Below are positions 25,370 to 33,046 of a stretch of DNA of 64,000 bases, piece by piece. The first letter of the stretch is position 1; every line of letters begins with the position of its first letter. The translations under genes were made by a program, and so were the position numbers. Source of the stretch: Streptomyces sp. NBC_01198. Lineage in GTDB: Bacteria > Actinomycetota > Actinomycetes > Streptomycetales > Streptomycetaceae. The notes below the pieces were generated by a model. The model worked only from the letters and a program-made list of their open reading frames with translations, was not told where the DNA came from and did no database searches. The DNA lies in the NCBI RefSeq assembly GCF_036010485.1, contig NZ_CP108568.1, positions 3,789,001 to 3,853,000 on the forward strand, read 5' to 3'.

Positions 25370-26281
25370 TCAGCCCAGCACGGTCCGCAGCCACGCAGCC
25401 GTACCGGCGAGGGAGGCGGGGGCGCCGAAGGCCGCGTCCTCGTGCCCGGCGCCGCCCAGCAGCTCGAAGCGGGTGCGCGCGCCGGCCCGGCTGAGCGCGT
25501 CGTGCAGCGCCAGGCCCTCGGCGGGGGGAACGATCCGGTCGCGGTCGCCGTGGGCGATCAGGAACGGCGGCGCCTGCGCCGACACCCGCGGCAGCAGGCT
25601 GAGCGCCCGGAGCGGGCCAGCGGCAGGCTCGGGCGTGCCGAGCAGGTCCGCCTCGAAGTGGAACGGCAGCAGGCCGGCCTCCACCGTGCTGCGGGCCGCC
25701 GAGGCGGCGAGGTCCGTCTGGCCGAACCAGTGCACCACGGCCTGCACGGCGCTGGACCGGTCCGCGTTTCCGCCGACCGTGCCCTCCAGGGCGCTGTCGC
25801 CCGCGGACAGCGCGAGCAGCGAGCCCAGATACGCCCCCGCGGAGGCGCCCCACATGCCGAGCCGTTCGGTGGCCAGCCCCAGGCGCCCCCCGTTGGCGCG
25901 CAGCCAGCGCACGGCGCCCTTGAGGTCGTGCAGTTGCTGCGGGAAGACCGCGCCTGGCGCGAGCCGGTAGTCGACCGCGACGACGGTCACGCCGTACGCG
26001 GCGAGCGGGGTCAGCCGGGTGGCGCCGTCGGCCTGCCGGTCGCCGCGGGTCCAGCCGCCGCCGTGCGCGTAGACGACGACGGGGGTGCCGGGCAGAGCGG
26101 GGCGGTGGATGTCGAGCCGCAGCTCGACGCCGTCGACCGTCGCGAACAGCACGCCGGACTCGACCGTCACCGCGGTCCGCCCGTCCCCCACGTCATGTGG
26201 GTCGTGCACGGCTCCCGCCTTTCCCGCGGCCCCCGCGACCCCTGCGCCTCCCGGGTCTCTCGCGTCTCCCGCGTCGGTCAT
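25370..26281 (-). CDS. Alpha/beta hydrolase (hormone-sensitive-lipase/BD-FAE-like)
   Basis: This is a 303-residue cytoplasmic esterase-type hydrolase. The oxyanion motif VVVYAHGGGWTRGD is followed by the nucleophile elbow MWGASAGAYLGS, and the catalytic Asp and His sit in IAHGDRDRIVPP and GAGHEDAAF. This gives a complete Ser-Asp-His triad. I chose the ATG at 26281 because GGACGGAGGCGGC precedes it; an ATG 48 bp further upstream has no ribosome site. The first about 45 residues are Gly/Ala/Asp-rich and probably disordered. The substrate is likely a short ester. It diverges from the aldo/keto reductase gene. Confidence 0.8.
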   Translation of the reverse strand: MTDAGDARDPGGAGVAGAAGKAGAVHDPHDVGDGRTAVTVESGVLFATVDGVELRLDIHRPALPGTPVVVYAHGGGWTRGDRQADGATRLTPLAAYGVTVVAVDYRLAPGAVFPQQLHDLKGAVRWLRANGGRLGLATERLGMWGASAGAYLGSLLALSAGDSALEGTVGGNADRSSAVQAVVHWFGQTDLAASAARSTVEAGLLPFHFEADLLGTPEPAAGPLRALSLLPRVSAQAPPFLIAHGDRDRIVPPAEGLALHDALSRAGARTRFELLGGAGHEDAAFGAPASLAGTAAWLRTVLG

Positions 26282-26470
26282 GCCGCCTCCGTCCCTGGCG
26301 GGCGGCCCGCCCGCGTACTGGTCACTCATGGTAAAGAGCCCGTCCGGACGGGGTCATATGCGACGCTTGTCCTGAGGGAAGAATCCGACCGGGAACGTCC
26401 GTGCCACGGAGATCCCGCGCCCGCCGCCGTCACCGGCGGTGCCCGGACGGGATCGGGAAAGGGGCATCTG

Positions 26471-27376
26471 ATGGCCGTATTCGGACTGGGTCTGGCAAGC
26501 CTCGGCCGTCCTGAGTATCTGAACGTCGGGCACGGGGCCGCCCTCGGCGACGACCGTTCCGTCGAAGGCCTGCGCAGGCGGTGCGAGAGCGTCTGCGACG
26601 CCGCGTGGGAAGGCGGGGTGCGGTGGTTCGACGCGGCGCGCTCGTACGGTCTGGCCGAGCAGTTCCTGGGCGGGTGGCTGGCCGCCCGCGGCATCGGGGC
26701 CGGGGACGTCACCGTGTCCTCGAAGTGGGGCTACACCTACACCGCCGACTGGCAGCCGCACGCGGAGGTCCAGGAGGTGAAGGACCACTCAGCCGCCGCC
26801 CTGGCCCGGCAGTGGCCGCAGACCGAGGCCCTGCTCGGGCCGTGGCTGCGCCTCTACGCGGTCCACTCCGCGACCCAGGAGTCCGGGATCCTCGACGACG
26901 CGCAGGTGCTGCGCGACCTGGCCGCGCTCCCCGTCCCCGTCGGCCTCAGCCTGAGCGGCCCCGGGCAGGCCGACACGCTGCGCAAGGCGCTGGAGATCCG
27001 CGTCGAGGGGCAGCCGGTCTTCTCCGCGGTGCAGGCCACCTGGAACGTCATGGAGCCCTCGGCCGGCCCCGCACTGGCGGAGGCCAAGGCAGCGGGGTGG
27101 ACCGTCATCGTCAAGGAGGCCCTGGCCAACGGCCGTCTCGCCGTGCCCAGTCCGGCGACCCAGCGGCTCGGGCCGCGCCCCGGCGTTGCCGCCCTGGCCG
27201 CCGTGCTGGCCCAGCCGTGGGTCGACGTGGTCCTGTCGGGCGCCGTCACCGTCGAGCAGCTGCGGGCCAACCTCACCGCCCGCACCGCCCCCGCACCCGA
27301 CCCGGACCGCTACGCGCCGCTCGCCGTCGACCCGCAGACGTACTGGCGCCGGCGCGCCGCGATGCCCTGGACGTAG
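26471..27376 (+). CDS. Aldo/keto reductase
   Basis: This is a 301-residue NADPH-dependent aldo/keto reductase barrel. The tetrad is visible: FDAARSYGLAEQFLG has the Asp and Tyr, TVSSKWGYTY the Lys, and LRLYAVHSAT the His. The C-terminal cofactor region LAAVLAQPWVDVVLSGAVT is typical. The ATG at 26471 follows AAGGGG 8 nt upstream. The substrate is unknown; several such enzymes reduce sugars or aldehydes. The downstream Lrp gene converges on it. Confidence 0.85.
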   Translation: MAVFGLGLASLGRPEYLNVGHGAALGDDRSVEGLRRRCESVCDAAWEGGVRWFDAARSYGLAEQFLGGWLAARGIGAGDVTVSSKWGYTYTADWQPHAEVQEVKDHSAAALARQWPQTEALLGPWLRLYAVHSATQESGILDDAQVLRDLAALPVPVGLSLSGPGQADTLRKALEIRVEGQPVFSAVQATWNVMEPSAGPALAEAKAAGWTVIVKEALANGRLAVPSPATQRLGPRPGVAALAAVLAQPWVDVVLSGAVTVEQLRANLTARTAPAPDPDRYAPLAVDPQTYWRRRAAMPWT

Positions 27377-27467
27377 GCCTGCTCTCGGCCTAGCCCTCCC
27401 GCGACCTGGCCCTGCCCTCGACCTGGCCTCCCGAGCCGAGCCGAGCGGGGCCGGGCGGGGCGCCCGG

Positions 27468-27914
27468 TCAGGGCCGGGCGGGGCCGCGGTAGGGGAGGGT
27501 CTGGCGGTAGACGACGCCGGTGGTCGTGCTGCCGAAGCCGGCCAGCTCGTCGACCACGCTCTCCAGGTGCTCCATGGACGTGGCGGCCACCTTGAGGGTG
27601 TAGCAGTCGTCGCCGGTGGTGCGCAGGCACTCCAGGATCTCGCGGCGGTCCTCGAGCAGCCGGCGCAGCGGCTGGTGGTGGTTGCCCGGGTACTTCAGCC
27701 GGACGATCGCCAGCAGCGGGTAGCCGACCTGCGCGAGGTCGACCGCCGCGTGGTAGCCGGTGATCACGCCCAGCGTCTCCAGCCGCCGCACGCGCTCGGC
27801 GGCGGCCGACGCGCTGAGGCTCACCCGGCGCGCCAGCTCGCTGACCGAGACGCGCGCCTCGCGCTGGAACTGCTCGATGATCGCCCAGTCGACGTCGTCA
27901 AGATTCGCGGTCAT
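27468..27914 (-). CDS. Lrp/AsnC family transcriptional regulator
   Basis: This is a 148-residue regulator with an AsnC-type helix-turn-helix (residues 5-60, SVSELARRVSLSASAAAERV) and a C-terminal RAM/ligand-binding beta-alpha-beta domain (70-140, LLAIVRLKYPGN, GDDCYTLKVAATSMEHL). Such proteins sense amino acids. The ATG at 27914 gives the usual family start. It diverges from the LLM oxidoreductase gene at 28008, and the 93-bp gap could hold its operator. Confidence 0.88.
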   Translation of the reverse strand: MTANLDDVDWAIIEQFQREARVSVSELARRVSLSASAAAERVRRLETLGVITGYHAAVDLAQVGYPLLAIVRLKYPGNHHQPLRRLLEDRREILECLRTTGDDCYTLKVAATSMEHLESVVDELAGFGSTTTGVVYRQTLPYRGPARP

Positions 27915-27993
27915 CCGGCAAGACTACCGGGAGATCAGCGGTGGCAGGCGGGGAGTCCCGGGAGATTCGGCTTCCTCGCCGGGGAAGCACCGC

Positions 27994-28007
27994 TATAGCA
28001 TCCGATC
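27994..28007 (+). promoter_or_regulatory. -10 element for a leaderless LLM oxidoreductase transcript
   Basis: TATAGC at 27994-27999 matches a -10 hexamer and ends 8 nt before the ATG at 28008. No ribosome site lies between, so transcription likely starts at or beside the start codon. Confidence 0.6.
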
Positions 28008-28820
28008 ATGGAACTAGGCGTCAACGTGCCGAATTTCGGGCCGGGAACAGACCCGGGGGTGCTGCGCGAATGGGCGCGGACCGTGGAAGGGCTCGGCTTC
28101 GGGCTGCTCATGGTCTCCGACCACGTGGCCGTCACCCCCGACGTGGCGGAGAAGTACCCCGAGCCCTTCTACGAGCCCTTCACCACGCTGTCCTGGCTGG
28201 CCGGGATCACCACCACGGTCCGGCTCGGCACCACCGTGCTCGTCATGCCCTACCGGCACCCGCTGCTGGTGGATCGGATGGCGCGCAACCTCGACGCGCT
28301 CAGCGGCGGCCGGCTGGTGCTCGGCGTGGGCGTCGGCTGGGCGCGGCAGGAGTTCGAGGCACTGGGCGTGCCGTTCAGCGCACGCGGCAGGCTGACTGAC
28401 GAGCACCTGGCCGCGCTGCGGGAGGCCTGGCGCGCGCAGGACGGCGGCCGGCCGATCCCGCTCTGGGTCGGCGGCAACAGCGACGCGGCGATCCGCCGCG
28501 CCATCGCGTACGGGGACGCCTGGCACCCGATGCGCCTCACGCTGCCCTGGCTGCGCTCGGCCCTGGCACGGCACACGCCGCCGTCCCTCGCCCCGCGCAT
28601 CTCGCTGCGGCTGACCGGCGCGCCGGTCGACGACCCGGAACGCCTCGCCGGTACCGGAACCATCGAGCAAGTCATCGACGACCTCGACCAGTTGCGCCGG
28701 CTGGGCGCCGGCTCCGTCCTGCTCGACCCCTACCGCGGCGACCCGGAGGAGACCCGCAGGCCCCAAGAGGTCTGGCAGGCGCTCACCGCCGTGGCCGAAC
28801 ACTGGAAGGCAGCATCGTGA
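28008..28820 (+). CDS. LLM class F420-dependent oxidoreductase
   Basis: This is a 270-residue luciferase-like monooxygenase-fold protein, probably F420-dependent as in most actinobacteria. The start GVNVPNFGPGTDPGVLREWA and the motifs TTTVRLGTTVLVMPYRHPLL, RLVLGVGVGWARQEFEALG and PLWVGGNSDAAIRRAI are diagnostic of the LLM barrel and its F420 subfamily. It lacks a visible ribosome site and is probably leaderless. The next gene starts within its stop codon (GTGA), so it is coupled to a deaminase and the two may act on one substrate. Confidence 0.85.
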   Translation: MELGVNVPNFGPGTDPGVLREWARTVEGLGFGLLMVSDHVAVTPDVAEKYPEPFYEPFTTLSWLAGITTTVRLGTTVLVMPYRHPLLVDRMARNLDALSGGRLVLGVGVGWARQEFEALGVPFSARGRLTDEHLAALREAWRAQDGGRPIPLWVGGNSDAAIRRAIAYGDAWHPMRLTLPWLRSALARHTPPSLAPRISLRLTGAPVDDPERLAGTGTIEQVIDDLDQLRRLGAGSVLLDPYRGDPEETRRPQEVWQALTAVAEHWKAAS

Positions 28821-29251
28821 TCACCTCCGCCGACGAGGAACTCCTGCGCCGCGCCGTCGCCTTGGCCGCCCGCGCCATCACCCTGGGCGACGCGCCCTAC
28901 GGTTCGCTGCTCGCCGGGCCGGACGGCACGGTGCTGGCCGAAGCGCACAACACCGTGCGCAGCGACAACGACATCAGCGCCCACCCGGAACTGAAGCTCG
29001 CCCGCTGGGCGGCCCGCGAACTCGCCCCCGAGGCGGCCGCGCGCACCACGATGTACACCAGCTGCCAGCCGTGCGGCATGTGCACCGGGGCCATCGCCCG
29101 ATCCGGCCTCGGCCGCGTCGTCTACGCGCTCGCCACCGACCAACTCGTCGCCCTCAACCCGGACTCCGGCGCCTGGCCCACGGTCCCGCAGGACGGCCCG
29201 GCCCTGCTGGACGAGGCCCGCGTCCCCATCGAGGCGTACTACCGGCACTAG
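28817..29251 (+). CDS. Nucleoside/cytidine-type deaminase
   Basis: This is a 144-residue zinc deaminase of the CMP/dCMP deaminase superfamily. The zinc motifs are HPELKLARWA, with His-x-Glu carrying the proton shuttle, and SCQPCGMCTGAI, the PCxxC ligand pair. HPE instead of the common HAE is a variant found in guanine- and tRNA-type deaminase relatives. The GTG at 28817 overlaps the stop of the LLM gene by 4 nt, indicating translational coupling. The substrate cannot be fixed from sequence. Alternatives are a free-base or pterin deaminase. Confidence 0.82.
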   Translation: MITSADEELLRRAVALAARAITLGDAPYGSLLAGPDGTVLAEAHNTVRSDNDISAHPELKLARWAARELAPEAAARTTMYTSCQPCGMCTGAIARSGLGRVVYALATDQLVALNPDSGAWPTVPQDGPALLDEARVPIEAYYRH

Positions 29252-29314
29252 GCCGCGTCCGGCGCCGGCGTACTGCCGGGTGTCATCGGGGCCCGAGCGG
29301 GCACGCGACTTCAC

Positions 29315-30157
29315 GTGAAGACCCAAGCAGCGAGAGAGCCCGGCCGGCGTGACTCCCGAAGCATGGCCGGCAGCAAGGCGGTTGCGGCCGGCGGCCGTGC
29401 GGGCTTCGTCGCCCGCGGGATCATCTACGTCCTGGTCGGCGTGCTGGCGATACGCATCGCCACCGCGGACAGCGGTGGCCAGCAGGCCGACCGGGGCGGC
29501 GCGCTCGCCGAGATCGCGCACAAGCCGTTCGGCGACGTCCTGTTGTGGCTGCTCGGCATAGGCGTGGCCGGTATGGCGCTGTGGCGCCTGTCCCAGGCCG
29601 TCTTCGGCCTGGGCGGCCCGGACGGCGACAAGCCGGCCAAGCGCGCGATGGCCGCAGTGCGCTGCGTCTTCTACGGTTTCGTCTGCTACTCCGTGCTGGC
29701 CTACGCGGCCGGCGACAAGGGCAGTGGCAGCGGGTCCACCGACCGGAGGACCAACGACGTGACGGCCAAGGCCCTGGAGTGGCCCGGCGGCCAGTGGATC
29801 GTCGCGATCGCCGGCGTCGTGGTCGGCTGCGTGGGCGTGGGGATCGCCGTCCGCGCCATCATGCGGAAGTTCCACAAGCACCTGAAAATGGCGGAGATGT
29901 CCCGGACGGAGCAGCGCGCGGTGGACTTCCTCGGGGTCTTCGGCGGCACGGCCCGCGGCGTCGTGCTCGCCACCGCCGGCGGCTTCGCCGTCGCGGCCGC
30001 CGTCCAGCACACCCCCGGCAAGTCCAAGGGCACCGACGACACCCTGCGCTCCTTCGTCGGCACCCCCGCCGGCCCCTGGCTGCTGGTCCTGATCGCGGCC
30101 GGCCTGATCGCCTTCGGCCTCTTCTCCTGGGCCAACGCCCGCTGGCGCAAGCTCTGA
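29315..30157 (+). CDS. DUF1206 membrane protein
   Basis: This is a 280-residue protein with six hydrophobic helices arranged as three repeats of about 70-80 residues, each starting with a Gly-x-x-ARG-type motif (RAGFVARGIIYVLVGVLA, CVFYGFVCYSVL, GTARGVVLATAGGFAVAAA). This is the DUF1206 architecture common in actinobacteria, with unknown function. A GTG at 29315 gives 280 residues; an ATG at 29363 is possible. Neither has a strong ribosome site. It is probably transcribed alone. Confidence 0.8.
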   Translation: MKTQAAREPGRRDSRSMAGSKAVAAGGRAGFVARGIIYVLVGVLAIRIATADSGGQQADRGGALAEIAHKPFGDVLLWLLGIGVAGMALWRLSQAVFGLGGPDGDKPAKRAMAAVRCVFYGFVCYSVLAYAAGDKGSGSGSTDRRTNDVTAKALEWPGGQWIVAIAGVVVGCVGVGIAVRAIMRKFHKHLKMAEMSRTEQRAVDFLGVFGGTARGVVLATAGGFAVAAAVQHTPGKSKGTDDTLRSFVGTPAGPWLLVLIAAGLIAFGLFSWANARWRKL

Positions 30158-30297
30158 CCCGACGCTGCCGGCGGCCTGCCCCGCCGTGGACCCCGAATCC
30201 CCCGCTCGACGAGCGTCCCGGACCGCCCCTCGGCGCCGGGCCGTTCGGCGTTCCGATGACTCGGGCCGCCGCGAGGCGGGAACGGCGACCGCCGCGG

Positions 30298-30317
30298 ATG
30301 AACATTCGTTTTACGAT
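30298..30317 (+). promoter_or_regulatory. TetR operator and -10 of the TetR gene
   Basis: ATGAACATTCGT matches the palindrome ACGAACATTCGT seen at 32108 except for one position. It is continued by TTTACGAT, where TACGAT (30312-30317) is a -10 hexamer 5 nt before the ATG at 30323. The operator occupies the promoter spacer, consistent with self-repression and a leaderless transcript. Confidence 0.7.
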
Positions 30318-30322
30318 GGGCC

Positions 30323-30937
30323 ATGCCCAAGGTCAGTGAAGAGCACCGCGAAGCCCGCCGCCGGCAGATCCTCGACGCCGCCTGGGTGTGCTTCGCCCGC
30401 AACGGCTTCCACAAGACGTCCATGCCCGACGTCTTCGCCGAGGCCGGGCTGTCGGCGGGTGCGGTCTACCGCTACTTCCCCGGCAAGGAGGCGCTGATCA
30501 CCGCGATCGCCGAGGTCTCGACGCGCCAGCTGATCGACATCCTGGACGCGCACCTCGGGGCGGCCGAGCTCCCGGCGCCGGATGAGCTGCTGCCGGCGAT
30601 CGTGGAGGACCTGACGGTCCTGGGGGAAGGGTCGCTGCCCGCTCCCATGGCGCCGCAGGTGTGGTCGGAGATGATGCGCGACCACCGGCTCGCGGCGGCG
30701 GTCGCGGACATGCTGGGGGACATCCAGGACCGGCTGACCCGCCTGTGCAGGCGGTATCAGGACGCGGGGACGGTCGACGCCGACCTCGATCCCGGCGACA
30801 CGGCCCGCGTGATGCTCGCGCTGATCCAGGGCTGGATCATCCAGTGGAACACCATGGGCCTGGCCGCCCACCAGCAGATCAGGGCCGGGGTACGCGCCCT
30901 CCTGGCGGGGCCGCGTGCCGCGGGGGCACGAGGCTGA
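30323..30937 (+). CDS. TetR/AcrR family transcriptional regulator
   Basis: This is a 204-residue regulator with an N-terminal TetR helix-turn-helix (residues 8-60, ARRRQILDAAWVCFARNGF, then SAGAVYRYFPGKEALI) and a helical ligand-binding domain. The transcript appears leaderless. Its 3' end overlaps the convergent membrane-transport gene by 59 bp. The same operator sequence is present at its own promoter, at the transport gene and at the DUF998 gene, so these three form a small regulon. Confidence 0.9.
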   Translation: MPKVSEEHREARRRQILDAAWVCFARNGFHKTSMPDVFAEAGLSAGAVYRYFPGKEALITAIAEVSTRQLIDILDAHLGAAELPAPDELLPAIVEDLTVLGEGSLPAPMAPQVWSEMMRDHRLAAAVADMLGDIQDRLTRLCRRYQDAGTVDADLDPGDTARVMLALIQGWIIQWNTMGLAAHQQIRAGVRALLAGPRAAGARG

Positions 30938-32033
30938 GGCCATCGGTGCCGCCTTCCGCGACCAGTACGGCCTCCGGGACGACGGGGCGCCGGCGCCCGA
31001 AGGCGACGACCGCAAGCCCGAGCACGCTCCACACGCCGAGGACGACGAGCGGGCCGGCCGAGCCGCTGCCGCCGAAGTAGGCGGTGCCGCGCACCAGGCC
31101 GGCGCCCGCCCCCGGCGGCAGCCACCGGCCGATGTCGGCCGCCGCCTTGGGCAGCAGCTCGGGCGCGGACGTGCTGCCGGAGAACGGGTTGCCGACGAAG
31201 ACCATGAGGGCGGCGCTGAGGCCGAGACCCCGGTGGCCGAGCAGTGTGACCAGGCCGGCGGTGGGTGCGGAGATGGCGAGCATGGTGAGGGCGACGGCCG
31301 CCCAGGTGGCCGCGTGGTCGTGCGGCAGCGCGCCGAGGAAGGTCTGGGCGACCAGGTAGACGGCGAAGGCGGCCGCGGCGCAGGTGGCCATCAGGGGCAC
31401 GACCCTGCTCGGGCCGGGTCGCAGCCGGGCGCCGATCGTGGTGAACAGGGCGATGATGATGCTGCAGATGGTGAGCGGGAGCAGCGAGGCGCTGAACGCC
31501 AGGCCCCGGGGGTCGTGCACGGAGGTCGGGACGACGTCCACCGTACGCACCACGGCCCCGGCGCCCCCCGCCCCGGAGGCGGACGCGGACGCGGGCGCCG
31601 ACCCGGACCCGATACCGGACGCGGCCGTGGACGTGCCGCCCGCCGAAGCTGCCGTGTGGGCGGCGAGCTGGTGTCCCGCCGCGTCGACCAGCTGGGCCAC
31701 GGTCGGGCTCGCGGCGGTGGCCTCAAGCACGGTGACGTGGCCGGGGGCGACGACGAAGGCGCCGTAGACGTCGCGGTGCTCGATGGCGGACCGCGCCGCC
31801 GCCTGGTCCGGGTAGAGGCGGATGTCGAACGCGCCAGGCCGGCCGTGCTCCAGGCCCTCGACCACGCTCTGGCTCGCGGTGCCCGTGCTGACGACCCCCA
31901 CCGGCAGATCGCGCGGCGCGATACGTGCCGCCGGCCACGCGTAGGCCATCACGGCGAGCGCGATCACGAGGGGCAGCCCCACGATCATGATCACGGCCTG
32001 ACGCCATGACGGGACGCCCAGCGGGTTCTTCAC
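30879..32033 (-). CDS. ABC-2/YhgE-like membrane protein, TetR-controlled
   Basis: This is a 384-residue membrane protein. The first helix (about 14-32, AVIMIVGLPLVIALAVMAYAW) is followed by a large extracytoplasmic domain (about 35-195) with a Ser/Ala/Gly-rich part, then five helices in the C-terminal half (LPLTICSIIIALFTTIG, AAFAVYLVAQTFLGAL, AALTMLAISAPTAGL). This matches the YhgE/Pip or DUF3533-like ABC-2 permease layout. No ATPase gene is adjacent. The GTG at 32033 follows GGAGG with 7-nt spacing. A strong promoter and the shared operator lie upstream. A role in export or cell-envelope stress is likely, but the substrate is unknown. Confidence 0.75.
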   Translation of the reverse strand: MKNPLGVPSWRQAVIMIVGLPLVIALAVMAYAWPAARIAPRDLPVGVVSTGTASQSVVEGLEHGRPGAFDIRLYPDQAAARSAIEHRDVYGAFVVAPGHVTVLEATAASPTVAQLVDAAGHQLAAHTAASAGGTSTAASGIGSGSAPASASASGAGGAGAVVRTVDVVPTSVHDPRGLAFSASLLPLTICSIIIALFTTIGARLRPGPSRVVPLMATCAAAAFAVYLVAQTFLGALPHDHAATWAAVALTMLAISAPTAGLVTLLGHRGLGLSAALMVFVGNPFSGSTSAPELLPKAAADIGRWLPPGAGAGLVRGTAYFGGSGSAGPLVVLGVWSVLGLAVVAFGRRRPVVPEAVLVAEGGTDGLSLVPPRHAAPPGGRVPRP

Positions 32034-32077
32034 GGTCGTGCCTCCGGTGGCGGAATGATCATATTGGTACAGATCGC

Positions 32078-32119
32078 AGCGTAGATTCCGCATATTTCAA
32101 AGTCAAGACGAACATTCGT
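32078..32119 (-). promoter_or_regulatory. Promoter with abutting TetR operator
   Basis: On the minus strand TTGACT (32106-32101) and TACGCT (32083-32078) are separated by exactly 17 bp, forming a near-consensus vegetative promoter. The perfect palindrome ACGAA-CA-TTCGT at 32108-32119 touches the -35, which is ideal for regulation by the TetR protein. Confidence 0.8.
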
Positions 32120-32217
32120 TTTCTTATTTCCTGGACCGGCCCCCCGCCAGGCACCCCCAGGTCGACAGCTCCCAGTCCGATCGCCTCGGTCCCGCGTGTA
32201 CACAGGGCGGAACGGGC

Positions 32218-32232
32218 CGTTCGTTTTACGGT
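32218..32232 (+). promoter_or_regulatory. Third copy of TetR-operator core before DUF998 gene
   Basis: TTCGTTTTACG (32220-32230) is identical over 11 bases to 30305-30315 at the TetR promoter. TACGGT (32227-32232) could serve as the -10, 6 nt before the ATG. The layout copies that of the TetR gene. Confidence 0.6.
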
Positions 32233-32238
32233 ACTTTT

Positions 32239-32826
32239 ATGGGATATGTCACCTGGTGGGCTGTCGTGTCGTCCGGAGCCGCCCCCGTCCTGCTGGTCGG
32301 CGGCTCGACGACCGCCGCGGTGCTCGAAGGTCCCAGCTACAACCCCGTCCGCCAGACGATCAGCGTCCTGGCGGCCGGCGGGCCCACCGTCTACTGGGTG
32401 TTCACCGCGATGGTGGTCGCGCTGGGCGTCTGCCACCTGGCGACCGCCACCGGGCTGCGGGCGGCCAGGCTCGCCGGGCGGCTCGCGCTCGGCGCCGGCG
32501 GGTTGTGCGCGATCATCCTGGCCTTCGTCCCGGCGCCGAAGAGCGGGGGCTCCTTCTCGCACGGCTCCGTGGTCACGGTCGGCTTCACGCTGCTGGCACT
32601 GTGGCCGGTGCTGGCCGCCGACCGGCGGCCGCTGGTGCCGTGGGGACTCCGGCTCAAGCCGTCGATCGCGGCGACCTCACTGATGGCGCTGTGCGCCGCC
32701 TGGTTCCTGGTCGAGGACCAGATGCGCGGCGTCGCCGGTGTCGCCGAGCGCACGGTGACGATCCTGCAGGCGCTGTGGCCGGTCGTGGTCGTCATCTCCT
32801 GCCTGCGCTATGCCCGCCGCGCCTGA
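32239..32826 (+). CDS. DUF998 family membrane protein
   Basis: This is a 195-residue protein with six hydrophobic helices. SYNPVRQTISVLAAGGPTVY after the first helix and the following helices match DUF998 proteins, which are of unknown function. No ribosome site precedes the ATG, and the operator-like promoter ends 6 nt before it, so translation is probably leaderless. It is likely induced together with the divergent transport gene. Confidence 0.8.
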   Translation: MGYVTWWAVVSSGAAPVLLVGGSTTAAVLEGPSYNPVRQTISVLAAGGPTVYWVFTAMVVALGVCHLATATGLRAARLAGRLALGAGGLCAIILAFVPAPKSGGSFSHGSVVTVGFTLLALWPVLAADRRPLVPWGLRLKPSIAATSLMALCAAWFLVEDQMRGVAGVAERTVTILQALWPVVVVISCLRYARRA

Positions 32827-32876
32827 CGGGTCACGCCCCAGGGTCCCGGAAAGCCGGCGGCCTGGCCTGATTCAAC

Positions 32877-32888
32877 GTTGTAAACAAC
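32877..32888. promoter_or_regulatory. Inverted repeat upstream of arabinofuranosidase gene
   Basis: GTTGT-AA-ACAAC is a perfect 5-2-5 palindrome 158 bp upstream of the GH54 start, overlapping CAACGTTG (32873-32880). It sits in AT-richer DNA and is a candidate operator for a LacI- or AraC-type sugar regulator. Confidence 0.4.
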
Positions 32889-33046
32889 AGATCCGGACAG
32901 CGCAGCGGGTTCAGCAAGAATAAAAGCAACAAATATTGACGCATTCGACCAGCGCGCGTACGTTCCGTCGCAGCCGTCGGCCGTGGTGCCAACCGCGCCG
33001 CCCCGCCGGCGAGTTCGAGCTCCCTCCCCCCACCAAGGAGCACACC

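Noticed and set aside
23856-25853. Long minus-strand frame over the ScyD-like and hydrolase region
   Set aside because: It is the antisense of the ScyD-like gene, with low-complexity composition and no start context.
28801-29251. Possibility that the deaminase is a tRNA adenosine deaminase (TadA)
   Set aside because: The HPE motif, the short length and the coupling to an F420-type oxidoreductase do not fit TadA; only a general deaminase call is supported.
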